From Hasllibacter sp963833115 (GTDB lineage Bacteria > Pseudomonadota > Alphaproteobacteria > Rhodobacterales > Rhodobacteraceae), in NCBI GenBank assembly GCA_963833115.1, contig CAWHWS010000002.1, positions 868,001 through 932,000 on the forward strand: a stretch of DNA of 64,000 bases. The letters run 5' to 3'. The notes under the pieces are model-generated. The model was given only the letters and a program-made list of their open reading frames with translations. It was not told where the DNA came from and did not search any database. Position numbers and translations under genes: made by a program. This document shows, in pieces, positions 35,207-44,055 of this stretch (the stretch's first letter is position 1; each line of letters begins with the position of its first letter).

Positions 35207-36076
35207 GTGGACGCGGGCCTGCGCGCCGCGATGGCGGGCGCGGCGGCGCGGATCGAAGGATGTCTCGGCGCCGCTCTCGACGCCCTGCCCCCCGGACCCG
35301 TGGTGGACGCGATGCGCCATGCCTGCGAGGGCGGCAAGCGGATGCGCGGGTTCCTCGTGCTCGAGGGCGCGCGCCTGCACGGGGGGGATGGCGGCGCGGC
35401 GGCCGCGGCCGCGATCGAGGCGCTGCACGCCTACTCCCTCGTGCATGACGACCTGCCGGCCATGGATGACGACGACCTGCGCCGCGGCCGGCCGACCGTG
35501 CACGTCGGCTGGGACGAGGCGACCGCCATCCTGGCCGGCGACGCGCTCCAGACGCTTGCCTTCTCGCTGCTGGCGGACCCGGCGGCCCATCCCGACCCGG
35601 CGGTGCGGGTGGCCCTGATCGCCTCCCTCGCCGAGGCGGCGGGGGCGGCCGGGATGGTGCGGGGCCAGGCGCTCGACATCGCGGCCGAGCGCGGCCCGCC
35701 GCAGGGCATGGGCGCGGTCCTGGAGCTCCAGGCCGCCAAGACCGGCGCGCTCATCGAATGGTCGGCCGCCGCGGGCGCGCTCCTGGCGGGCGCCGACCCC
35801 GCCCCGCTGCGCGCCTACGGCCGGGCCTTGGGCGCGGCGTTCCAGATCGCGGACGACCTCATCGACGCGTCCGGCGATGCGGCGGCCGCCGGCAAGGCCG
35901 TGGGCAAGGACGCGGCCGCCGGCAAGGCGACGGTCATCACCCTCCTGGGCCAGGACGGCGCGCGCGCCGAGGCGCGCCGCCTGGCGGCGGAGGCCGAGGC
36001 CGCCCTGGCGCCGTTCGGGGCCGAGGGGGAGACACTGCGCGCGCTGGCGCGCTATACGGTCGCTCGCGACAGGTGA
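35207..36076 (+). CDS. ispA: Farnesyl/geranyl diphosphate synthase
   Basis: 289 residues from the GTG at 35207 (an in-frame ATG at 35231 is an alternative start). Chain elongation enzyme that condenses IPP with DMAPP and GPP. First Asp-rich motif HDDLPAMDDDDLRRG with RPT following, second motif FQIADDLIDASGD, and the substrate-binding GGKRMRGFLV. The product feeds quinone, carotenoid and undecaprenyl synthesis. Overlaps the next possible start (TGATG) by one base. Confidence 0.93.
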   Translation: MDAGLRAAMAGAAARIEGCLGAALDALPPGPVVDAMRHACEGGKRMRGFLVLEGARLHGGDGGAAAAAAIEALHAYSLVHDDLPAMDDDDLRRGRPTVHVGWDEATAILAGDALQTLAFSLLADPAAHPDPAVRVALIASLAEAAGAAGMVRGQALDIAAERGPPQGMGAVLELQAAKTGALIEWSAAAGALLAGADPAPLRAYGRALGAAFQIADDLIDASGDAAAAGKAVGKDAAAGKATVITLLGQDGARAEARRLAAEAEAALAPFGAEGETLRALARYTVARDR

Positions 36077-36090
36077 TGGGAGCCGAAGAC

Positions 36091-38022
36091 ATGCCGCAGC
36101 GACCGAGGACGCCGCTCCTGGACCGGGTGGGATCGCCCCGCGATCTCAAGGCCCTGACCGACCGCGAGCTGGAGACGCTGGCCGGCGAGGTGCGGGCCGA
36201 GACGATCTCGGCGGTGTCCGAGACGGGCGGGCACCTGGGCGCCGGGCTCGGGGTGGTCGAGCTCACGGTCGCGCTGCACGCGGTGTTCGACGCGCCGCGC
36301 GACAAGATCATTTGGGATGTCGGGCATCAGTGCTACCCGCACAAGATCCTGACCGGGCGGCGGGACCGCATCCGCACCCTGCGCCAGAAGGACGGGCTCT
36401 CCGGCTTCACCAAGCGCAGCGAGTCGCCCTACGACCCGTTCGGCGCCGCCCATTCGAGCACCTCGATCAGCGCGGCGCTCGGCTTCGCGGTCGCCGCCGA
36501 GCTGGGCGCGCCCGGGCCGGTGGGCGACGCGATCGCCGTGATCGGGGACGGCGCGATGTCCGCCGGCATGGCCTACGAGGCGATGAACAACGCAGGCCAC
36601 CTCGGCCGGCGCCTCATCGTGGTCCTCAACGACAACGAGATGTCGATCGCGCCGCCCACGGGGGCGATGTCGTCCTATCTCTCGCGGCTCTATGCCGGCG
36701 CGCCGTTCCAGGACCTCAAGGCCGCGGCGAAGGGGGCGGTGGGGCTGCTGCCCGGCCCGTTCCAGGAGGGGGCGAAGCGGGCCAAGGACCTGGTGAAGGG
36801 CCTCGCCTTCGGCGGCACCCTCTTCGAGGAGCTGGGGTTCAACTATATCGGTCCCATCGACGGGCACGACATGGACCAGCTCCTGCCGGTGCTGCGCACG
36901 GTGAAGGTGCGCGCGGACGGGCCGATCCTGATCCACGCGATCACCCGCAAGGGCAAGGGATACGCCCCGGCCGAGGAGGCCGCCGACAAGGGCCACGGCG
37001 TCGGAAAGTTCGACGTGCTGACCGGCAAGCAGGCCAAGGCCAAGCCCAACGCGCCGAGCTACACCTCGGTCTTCGGCCGCGCCCTGACGGCGGCCGCGGC
37101 GAAGGACGACCGCATCGTGGCCGTGACCGCCGCGATGCCGGACGGGACCGGCCTCGGCCTGATGGCCGAGCGCTATCCGAGCCGCACCTTCGACGTCGGC
37201 ATCGCCGAGCAGCACGGGGTGACCTTCGCCGCCGGGCTCGCCGCCGCGGGGATGCGGCCGTTCTGCGCGATCTACTCGACCTTCCTGCAGAGGGGCTACG
37301 ACCAGGTGGTGCACGACGTGGCGATCCAGCGGCTGCCGGTGCGCTTCGCCATCGACCGCGCGGGACTCGTGGGGGCGGACGGCGCCACGCATGCCGGCGC
37401 CTTCGACATCGCCTACATGGCGAACCTGCCCGGCATGGTGGTCATGGCCGCCGCCGACGAGGCCGAGCTCATGCACATGGTCGCGACCGCGGCCGTGCAC
37501 GATGACGGGCCCATCGCCTTCCGCTACCCGCGCGGCGAGGGGCGGGGGGTGGAGCTCCCCGAGGCGGGCGTGCCGCTCGAGATCGGGCGCGGGCGCGTGA
37601 TCCACGAGGGCGCGGGCGTCGCGATCGTGTCCTTCGGCACCCGCCTGGGAGAGGTCGAGGCGGCCTGCGAGGCGCTGCGGGCCCGCGGCGTGGACCCGAC
37701 GATCGCCGACGCCCGCTTCGCCAAGCCGTTGGACCGGGATCTGATCCTGCGGCTGGCGGCGGAGCACGACGCGCTCATCACCATAGAGGAGGGCGCGATC
37801 GGCGGCTTCGGCAGCCATGTCGCGCAGCTCCTGGCCGAGGAGGGCGCCTTCGACGGTGGGCTGGCGTTCCGCTCGATGGTGCTGCCGGACACGTTCATCG
37901 ACCATGCCGGCCCGGCGGACATGTACGCCGCCGCCGGCCTGCAGGCCGAGGACATCGAGGCGAAGGTGCTGTCGGTCCTGGGGGTCGAGCGGCTGGCGGC
38001 CCGGCGGCGCGAGGGGGCCTGA
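36091..38022 (+). CDS. dxs: 1-deoxy-D-xylulose-5-phosphate synthase
   Basis: 643 residues. Thiamine-diphosphate enzyme that joins pyruvate and glyceraldehyde 3-phosphate, the entry step of the MEP isoprenoid pathway. ThDP motif GDGAMSAGMAYEAMNNAG with NDNEMSIAPPTGAMS, catalytic SETGGHLGAGLGVVELTVALH, and DRAGLVGADGATHAG in the pyrimidine domain. The ATG at 36091 is preferred over the one at 36076 because GGAG lies nine bases before it. Confidence 0.95.
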   Translation: MPQRPRTPLLDRVGSPRDLKALTDRELETLAGEVRAETISAVSETGGHLGAGLGVVELTVALHAVFDAPRDKIIWDVGHQCYPHKILTGRRDRIRTLRQKDGLSGFTKRSESPYDPFGAAHSSTSISAALGFAVAAELGAPGPVGDAIAVIGDGAMSAGMAYEAMNNAGHLGRRLIVVLNDNEMSIAPPTGAMSSYLSRLYAGAPFQDLKAAAKGAVGLLPGPFQEGAKRAKDLVKGLAFGGTLFEELGFNYIGPIDGHDMDQLLPVLRTVKVRADGPILIHAITRKGKGYAPAEEAADKGHGVGKFDVLTGKQAKAKPNAPSYTSVFGRALTAAAAKDDRIVAVTAAMPDGTGLGLMAERYPSRTFDVGIAEQHGVTFAAGLAAAGMRPFCAIYSTFLQRGYDQVVHDVAIQRLPVRFAIDRAGLVGADGATHAGAFDIAYMANLPGMVVMAAADEAELMHMVATAAVHDDGPIAFRYPRGEGRGVELPEAGVPLEIGRGRVIHEGAGVAIVSFGTRLGEVEAACEALRARGVDPTIADARFAKPLDRDLILRLAAEHDALITIEEGAIGGFGSHVAQLLAEEGAFDGGLAFRSMVLPDTFIDHAGPADMYAAAGLQAEDIEAKVLSVLGVERLAARRREGA

Positions 38023-38031
38023 GGCTCCGGC

Positions 38032-38892
38032 CTAGCCCCCGGCCTCGGCGCCGAGGATGGCGGCGAGGCCCTCGCGGTAGGTCGGGTGGAGGAGCGCGCC
38101 CGCCAGGGCGTGCAGGCGGTCGTTCCGCACGCGCTTGCTCTCGGCGTAGAAGCTGCGCGCCATGGGGGACAAGTCCGCGTCCTGGAAGGGGATTTCCGGT
38201 GGAACCGGCAGGCCGAGCAGGCCGGCCGCGTGGGCGATCACGTCCTGCGGGGGGGCGGGCTCGTCGTCCGTCAGGTTGACGATGGCGCCGGGCGCGGGGG
38301 CCTCGATGCTGGCCTGCAGGGCGCGGGCGATGTCGTCCACGTGGATGCGGCCGAAGACCTGGCCGGGCTTCACGACGCGGCGGGCGGTGCCGGCGCGCAG
38401 CTTGGCGAAGGGGCCGCGGCCGGGGCCGTAGATGCCGGCGATGCGGAATATATGCAAGGGGAGCAAGGGGATGGCGCGCCATTCGGCCTCGGCGGCGACG
38501 CGCGCGCGGCCGCGGGCGGTGGCGGGGCGCAACTCGGAGCGCTCGTCCACCCAGCCGCCGGCGCGGTCGCCGTAGACGCCCGACGTGGAGAGGTAGGCGG
38601 CCCAGTCGAGGCGGGGCGCGGCGGCGGAGACGGCGCCGCCCAGGGCCGCCAGGACCGGGTCGCCGTCCGGACCGGGCGCGACGGAGGTCAGGAGATGGGT
38701 CGATTCCTCAATGGCTTGCAGGATGTCGTCGCCGCTCGGCCAGAGGATCGGGCGCACTCCGTTCTCGGCGATGCGGGCGGCCTTCTCCGGGCTGCGGGTG
38801 GTGCCGATGACCTGCCAGCCGCCCCGCGCGAGGAGGCGGCGGGCGAGGGCGCGGGCGCTGTAGCCATGGCCGATGGAGAGGAGCGTGGGCAT
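38032..38892 (-). CDS. SDR-family NAD-dependent protein (YeeZ-like)
   Basis: 286 residues. Atypical extended SDR with a short Rossmann entry (LLSIGHGYSARALARRL), STSGVYGDRAGGWVDE in the place of the catalytic Ser/Tyr segment, and FRIAGIYGPGRGPF with RIHVDDIARAL and VNLTDDEP in the substrate half. It resembles YeeZ-type proteins, for which no substrate is known. Convergent with dxs, ten bases apart. Confidence 0.78.
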   Translation of the reverse strand: MPTLLSIGHGYSARALARRLLARGGWQVIGTTRSPEKAARIAENGVRPILWPSGDDILQAIEESTHLLTSVAPGPDGDPVLAALGGAVSAAAPRLDWAAYLSTSGVYGDRAGGWVDERSELRPATARGRARVAAEAEWRAIPLLPLHIFRIAGIYGPGRGPFAKLRAGTARRVVKPGQVFGRIHVDDIARALQASIEAPAPGAIVNLTDDEPAPPQDVIAHAAGLLGLPVPPEIPFQDADLSPMARSFYAESKRVRNDRLHALAGALLHPTYREGLAAILGAEAGG

Positions 38893-38924
38893 CGGCCGAT
38901 CCTATGGCGAGGGGCCCGCGCAGG

Positions 38925-38968
38925 CCATGCACGGGCCATGCACATCCCATGCACGGGCCATGCGCATG
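38925..38968. repeat. Short 11-bp tandem repeat, four copies
   Basis: Units ccatgcacggg, ccatgcacatc, ccatgcacggg and ccatgcgcatg, so also a 22-bp repeat present twice. It sits in the 131-bp gap between the SDR start and the small Cys-rich gene. No coding potential is evident. Confidence 0.8.
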
Positions 38969-39023
38969 GCCCGTTCGCCGGGGGCATGGTCCGCGCAACG
39001 GCCGGCCCCCGCCCGGCCCGGGT

Positions 39024-39224
39024 TCAATCGGCGCAGTCGGGGCAGCAGGTGCGGCAGGGCTTGGCGTCGTCCGTCTCCTCGCGGGCGTGGCGCATGGCCG
39101 TCTCGCACGAGGCGTAGTCGCCGAGCGCCGTTCGGTTCTCCTCGTTCGGCAGGTACTGGCACCGCTCGGCGTGGACGACCTGGGTGCCGTCGTCGCGGAT
39201 CTCGTCGTTCAGGTAGTAGCGCAT
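39024..39224 (-). CDS. Small Cys-rich conserved protein
   Basis: 66 residues beginning MRYYLNDEIRDDG. The protein has HAERCQYLPNEENRTALGDYASCETAM and ends in CRTCCPDCAD. Very similar small proteins (KYYVN... VHxxxCxxLP... NRxxLGxF, C-terminal CxxC pair) are widespread in bacteria and uncharacterised. Four clustered cysteines suggest zinc binding. It has its own upstream region. Confidence 0.75.
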   Translation of the reverse strand: MRYYLNDEIRDDGTQVVHAERCQYLPNEENRTALGDYASCETAMRHAREETDDAKPCRTCCPDCAD

Positions 39225-39335
39225 CTCGGTCCTCCGGCGTCGGCCTCTCCTGCGGGAGGCGCGGCGGGGCGGTTCGGTTCCGTCCGCCCCGGGATTGTCA
39301 CTTGAAGCGCGGGGCCGCGCGCGGCACATACCCGC

Positions 39336-41126
39336 ATGGCGAGCATCCCCACATGGCAGGAGAGCGCGGCCCGGCTCATCGCGGTCGCGGCGGGGCGCGA
39401 GGCGGCCGACACCGTGGTCCGCGGCGGGCGCGTCGCGCTCGTGCAGACGCGCGAGGTGCTGGACTGGGAGGTGGCCATCGCGGCCGGGCGGATCGCCTAT
39501 CTGGGGCCGGACGCGAGCCATTGCGTGGGACCGGAGACGGAGGTGATCGACGCCGCCGGCGCCTACGTGATCCCCGGCCTGATCGACGCGCACATGCACG
39601 TGGAGTCCGGAATGCTGACCCCGGCCGAGTTCACGCGCGCGGTCCTGCCGCACGGCACGACGTCGATGTTCGTGGACCCGCACGAGATCGCCAACGTGCT
39701 CGGCCTCTCCGGCGTGCGGATGATGCACGACGAGGCGATGATGCAGCCGGCGCACATGTTCGTGCAGATGCCGTCCTGCGCGCCCTCGGCGCCGGGGCTG
39801 GAGACGACGGGGATGGAGATCGGGCCGCACGACGTGGCCGAGGCGATGGGCTGGCCGGGGATCGTCGGGCTCGGGGAGATGATGAACTTCCCCGGGGTGG
39901 TGGACGCCGACCCCAAGATGCTGGCCGAGATGGCGGCGACGATGGCGGCGGGCCTCACGGTTGGCGGACATTATGCGAGCCCCGACCTGGGCCCGTTCCA
40001 CGCCTACGCGGCCGGCGGGCCGGCGGACGACCACGAGGGCACGCGCGAGGAGGACGCCATCGCCCGCGTGCGGCAGGGCATGGCGGTGATGATGCGGCTC
40101 GGGAGCGCCTGGTACGACGTCGCGGCGCAGATCACCGCGGTGACGGAGCGGGGGCTCGACCCGCGGCTCTTCATCCTGTGCACGGACGATTCGCACGCGG
40201 GCACGCTCACGCGGGACGGGCACATGGACCGGGTGCTGCGCCACGCGATCGAGTGCGGCTGCGAGCCGATGGTGGCGCTTCAGATGTGCACGATCAACGC
40301 GGCCACCCATTTCGGGATGGCGCGGGAGGTCGGGTCCATCGCGCCGGGGCGTCGGGCGGATCTGGTCCTGACCGAGAGCCTGACGGACATGCGCGCGGCG
40401 CGGGTGATCGCGGCCGGGGTGACGGTCGCGCGGGGCGGCGAGTGCCTCGTGGAGTGCCCGCATCTGGACTGGCCGGACGACGCGCGCGCGACGGTGAAGC
40501 TGGGGCGGGCGCTGGGCGCGGACGATTTCGCGGTGCCGGCGCCGGAGGGCGCGGCGCGCGTGACGGCGCGGGTGATCGGCGTGGTGGAGAACCAGGCCCC
40601 GACGCGGGCGCTCGTCGCCGAGCTCGACGTGGCGGACGGCCGCATCGAGGCGCAGGGGGACGTCGCGCACATCGCCCTCGTGGAGCGGCACCGGGGCACG
40701 GGGGGCGTGACGAACGCCTTCGTCTCGGGCTTCGGCTACGGGCCGGGCATGGCCATGGCCTCCACGGTCGCGCATGACAGCCACCACATGATCGTGGTCG
40801 GCACCGACCGGGAGATGATGGCGCGGGCCGCGGCGCGGCTCGGCGAGGTCGGGGGCGGGGTGACCCTCTGGCGGGGCGGCGCGGAGGCGGCGCTCGTGCC
40901 GCTGCCCATCGCGGGGCTGATGTCGGACCGGCCGGCGGGGGAGGTCGCGGCCGCCGCGGACGCGCTGGGCGAGGCGATGCGGGCGGCTGGCTGCACCCTC
41001 AACAACGCCTACATGCAGCACTCGCTCCTGGCGCTCGTGGTGATCCCGGAGCTGCGGATCAGCGATCTCGGCCTGATCGACGTGACCCGCTTCGAGCGCA
41101 CCGACCTCATCCTGGACGCGACATGA
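39336..41126 (+). CDS. ade: Adenine deaminase
   Basis: 596 residues. Metal-dependent amidohydrolase converting adenine to hypoxanthine and ammonia. Metal-site motif IPGLIDAHMHVESGMLTP, then GTTSMFVDPHEIANVLG and a C-terminal domain with FVSGFGYGPGMAMASTVAHDSHHMIVVG, typical of Ade. ATG at 39336. Coupled by ATGA to the AMP nucleosidase gene, so the two together take AMP to hypoxanthine. Confidence 0.94.
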   Translation: MASIPTWQESAARLIAVAAGREAADTVVRGGRVALVQTREVLDWEVAIAAGRIAYLGPDASHCVGPETEVIDAAGAYVIPGLIDAHMHVESGMLTPAEFTRAVLPHGTTSMFVDPHEIANVLGLSGVRMMHDEAMMQPAHMFVQMPSCAPSAPGLETTGMEIGPHDVAEAMGWPGIVGLGEMMNFPGVVDADPKMLAEMAATMAAGLTVGGHYASPDLGPFHAYAAGGPADDHEGTREEDAIARVRQGMAVMMRLGSAWYDVAAQITAVTERGLDPRLFILCTDDSHAGTLTRDGHMDRVLRHAIECGCEPMVALQMCTINAATHFGMAREVGSIAPGRRADLVLTESLTDMRAARVIAAGVTVARGGECLVECPHLDWPDDARATVKLGRALGADDFAVPAPEGAARVTARVIGVVENQAPTRALVAELDVADGRIEAQGDVAHIALVERHRGTGGVTNAFVSGFGYGPGMAMASTVAHDSHHMIVVGTDREMMARAAARLGEVGGGVTLWRGGAEAALVPLPIAGLMSDRPAGEVAAAADALGEAMRAAGCTLNNAYMQHSLLALVVIPELRISDLGLIDVTRFERTDLILDAT

Positions 41127-42601
41127 CCGACCATATCGACATCGGACACATGACCCCGGACGTGCCCGGCCCCGAGCTCTTCGGCGAGGCGGGCGCGGCG
41201 GTGGCGCGGCTGCGCGAGCTCTACGACATCGCGGCCGGCTTCCTCATCGACCGGTTCGTGGAGACCATCGCGGGGCAGGTGCCGCCCGCGCCCTGCCGCG
41301 CGTTCTACCCCGAGGTGCGGATCACGACCTCGAGCTTCGCGCGCGTGGACAGCCGGCTGAGCTTCGGGCACGTGGCGGCGCCGGGGACCTATTCGGCGAC
41401 GGTGACGCGGCCCGACCTCTTCGCCAACTACCTCACGCAGCAGATCGGCCTCCTGATCGAGAACCACGGGCAGGGGGTGACGGTGGGCATCTCCTCCACG
41501 CCGATGCCGGTGCATTTCGCGGTGGCGAACGCCGCCCTCACGGTGCCGCAGGAGGGCGCGCTCTCGGTGCCGCTGCGCGACGTGTTCGACGTGCCCGACC
41601 TCGCCACGACGAGCGATTCCATCGTCAACGGGGAGGACACGGTCTTCGCCGACGGCTCGCGGCCGCTGGCCCCGTTCACGGCGCAGCGGGTGGACTACTC
41701 GCTGGCGCGCCTCTCGCACTACACGGCGACGGCGCCGGAGCGGTTCCAGAACCACGTGCTGTTCACCAACTACCAGTTCTACGTCGAGGAGTTCGAGGCC
41801 TACGCGCGGGCGGCGCTCGACGATCCGGGGAGCGGCTACACCGCCTTCACGGGGCCGGGGAACGTGACGATCACCCGCGGCGACGAGGACCGCCCCGAGC
41901 CCGCCAAGCTGCCGCAGATGCCGACCTATCACCTCGAGCGGGAGGGGCAGGGGGGCGTGACGCTGGTGAACATCGGGGTGGGGCCGTCCAACGCCAAGAC
42001 GGCGACGGACCACATCGCGGTGCTGCGCCCGCATGCGTGGCTGATGGTCGGGCATTGCGCGGGGCTTCGGAACTCGCAGAGCCTGGGGGATTTCGTGCTG
42101 GCGCACGCCTATCTGCGCGAGGACCACGTGCTCGACGACGACCTGCCGGTCTGGGTGCCGATCCCGGCGCTGGCGGAGATCCAGATCGCGCTCGAGGAGG
42201 CGGTGGAGGAGATCACCGGCCTCGAGGATTACGAGCTCAAGCGGATCATGCGGACGGGGACGGTCGCGACGATCGACAACCGCAACTGGGAGCTGCGCGA
42301 CCACTCGGGCCCGGTGCACCGGCTGTCGCAGAGCCGGGCGATCGCGCTCGACATGGAGTCCGCCACCATCGCGGCGAACGGGTTCCGATTCCGGGTGCCC
42401 TACGGGACGCTGCTCTGCGTCAGCGACAAGCCGCTGCACGGGGAGCTCAAGCTGCCGGGGATGGCGACGGAGTTCTACCGCACGCAGGTCTCCCGGCACC
42501 TGCTGATCGGGGTGCGGGCGATGGAGCGGCTGCGCGAGATGCCGCTCGAGCGGATCCACAGCCGCAAGCTGCGGAGCTTCGAGGAGACGGCGTTTCTCTG
42601 A
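41123..42601 (+). CDS. amn: AMP nucleosidase
   Basis: 492 residues. Hydrolyses AMP to adenine and ribose 5-phosphate. The C-terminal nucleoside phosphorylase-like domain contains VNIGVGPSNAKTATDHIAVLRPHAWLMVGHCAGLR and IALDMESATIAANGFRFRVPYGTLLCVSDKPLHGELKLPG; the N-terminal domain is the AMN-specific regulatory region. Paired with ade in one operon. Confidence 0.94.
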   Translation: MTDHIDIGHMTPDVPGPELFGEAGAAVARLRELYDIAAGFLIDRFVETIAGQVPPAPCRAFYPEVRITTSSFARVDSRLSFGHVAAPGTYSATVTRPDLFANYLTQQIGLLIENHGQGVTVGISSTPMPVHFAVANAALTVPQEGALSVPLRDVFDVPDLATTSDSIVNGEDTVFADGSRPLAPFTAQRVDYSLARLSHYTATAPERFQNHVLFTNYQFYVEEFEAYARAALDDPGSGYTAFTGPGNVTITRGDEDRPEPAKLPQMPTYHLEREGQGGVTLVNIGVGPSNAKTATDHIAVLRPHAWLMVGHCAGLRNSQSLGDFVLAHAYLREDHVLDDDLPVWVPIPALAEIQIALEEAVEEITGLEDYELKRIMRTGTVATIDNRNWELRDHSGPVHRLSQSRAIALDMESATIAANGFRFRVPYGTLLCVSDKPLHGELKLPGMATEFYRTQVSRHLLIGVRAMERLREMPLERIHSRKLRSFEETAFL

Positions 42602-42747
42602 GCCGAGGGGCGTAGGGGGCGGATTCCGGCGAGAAAGCGTGTGAAACAGGGGCGTTTGGCGATTCACCCCGTTGTCGCAGGGGGAATCATGCCGTCTAGT
42701 GCCCCCGATGACGCGCCGCGGCGCGTCCTGACCGGAGGAAAGACACG

Positions 42748-43038
42748 ATGGCCACCAAGCCGATGACCAAGACCCAGCTCGTCGCCGCCCTCGCCGAGAA
42801 GATGGACAGCGACAAGAAATCCGCGCAGGCCGCGCTCGACGCCGTGACGGAGGTCATCACCGAGACCGTGGCCGACGGCGGCGCCGTGACCCTGCCGAAC
42901 GTGGGCAAGTTCTACTGCCGCGAGCGGCCCAAGCGGATGGTCCGCAACCCCGCCACCGGCGAGCAGATCGAGAAGGACGCCGACAAGGTGGTGAAGGTCA
43001 CCATCGCCAAGGCCCTCAAGGACACCGTCAACGACTGA
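42748..43038 (+). CDS. HU-family DNA-binding protein
   Basis: 96 residues. Nucleoid protein with alpha-helical dimer domain (MTKTQLVAALAEKMDSDKKSAQAALDAVTEVI) and DNA-binding arm sequence GKFYCRERPKRMVRNPATGEQIEK. The residue pattern RNPATG is that of HU rather than IHF. The arm is preceded by an unusual Cys. The GGAGGAAAG site is strong, and a terminator follows. Confidence 0.93.
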   Translation: MATKPMTKTQLVAALAEKMDSDKKSAQAALDAVTEVITETVADGGAVTLPNVGKFYCRERPKRMVRNPATGEQIEKDADKVVKVTIAKALKDTVND

Positions 43039-43061
43039 GCGGCTCCAGGCCGCCGGAACGT

Positions 43062-43096
43062 GCGGGGCCGTGCCGTGAAGGCGCGGCCCCGCTTTC
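43062..43096 (+). terminator. Rho-independent terminator of the HU gene
   Basis: Arms GCGGGGCCG and CGGCCCCGC with a loop of 13 bases and TTTC after it. Confidence 0.85.
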
Positions 43097-43134
43097 GTCT
43101 GGGCGCGGGGCCGGCGCGGCGCTAGGCACGCGCC

Positions 43135-44055
43135 ATGAGCCACGCGCCCGCCACGCCCGCGCCGCGGGTCGACTGGATCGCCGCCGTGATGGGCGTGGGC
43201 TTCGCGGTGATGTGGGCCTCGGCCTTCACGTCGGCGCGCATCATCGTGGCGCACGCGCCGCCGCTCTGGTCGCTCTGCGCGCGCTACTGGATCGCGGGGA
43301 CGATCGCGGTCCTCCTCGCGCTCGCGCTCGGGCAGAGCGCCCGCCTGACGCGCGCGCAGTGGCGGGCCACGGTCCTGTTCGGCATCTGCCAGAACGCGCT
43401 CTATCTCGGGTTCAACTTCGTCGCGATGCGCACCGTCGAGGCGTCGCTCGCCACCATCGTCGCGAGCACGCTGCCCCTCCTCGTCGCCGCGGCGATGATC
43501 CTGCGGGGCGAGCGGCTGCCCCGCCTGGGCGCGCTCGGACTGGCGCTGGGCTTCGCCGGCGTCGCCATCGTCATGGGCAGCCGCATCTCGGGCGGGGTCG
43601 ACATCGCCGGGCTGGCGTTCTGCGTGGCCGGGGTCGTGGCCCTGACCTTCGCGACGCTGATGGTCGCGGGCGCGACCTCGGGGGGGAACGTCCTGATGGT
43701 CGTGGGGCTGCAGATGCTGGTGGCGGCGGTGGTCCTGACGCCGGCCGCGGCGCTGCTCGAGCCCCTCGTGGTCCGCGCGTCCTGGTCGCTGGCGGCCGCG
43801 TTCGCCTACACGCTGCTGGTGCCGGGCCTGATCGCGACCTTCGTCTGGCTCACGCTGGTGCGGCGCATCGGGGCGACGCGGGCGGCGGTGTTCCACTTCC
43901 TCACGCCGCCCGTGGGCGTGGGGATCGCCGCGCTCCTGCTGGGCGAGCGGCTGGGGGCGGCGGACCTGATCGGGGTCGGGGTCGTCGCGGCGGCGATCCT
44001 GATGGTGCAGCTCTCGCGGCGTCAGCCGACGCGGCCACGCGCGCCCCCGGTCTGA
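43135..44055 (+). CDS. EamA/DMT-superfamily transporter
   Basis: 306 residues with ten transmembrane helices in two EamA repeats. Repeat starts are AVMGVGFAVMWASAFTSARIIV and SGGVDIAGLAFCVAGVVALTFATLMV. Typical metabolite exporter of the RhaT/YdcZ class; substrate unknown. Its last 34 bases overlap the 3' end of convergent aroC. Confidence 0.88.
   Translation: MSHAPATPAPRVDWIAAVMGVGFAVMWASAFTSARIIVAHAPPLWSLCARYWIAGTIAVLLALALGQSARLTRAQWRATVLFGICQNALYLGFNFVAMRTVEASLATIVASTLPLLVAAAMILRGERLPRLGALGLALGFAGVAIVMGSRISGGVDIAGLAFCVAGVVALTFATLMVAGATSGGNVLMVVGLQMLVAAVVLTPAAALLEPLVVRASWSLAAAFAYTLLVPGLIATFVWLTLVRRIGATRAAVFHFLTPPVGVGIAALLLGERLGAADLIGVGVVAAAILMVQLSRRQPTRPRAPPV

Noticed and set aside
38893..38991. 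CRISPR-like array
   Set aside because: Repeats are 11 bp and directly adjacent with no spacers, so a simple tandem repeat.
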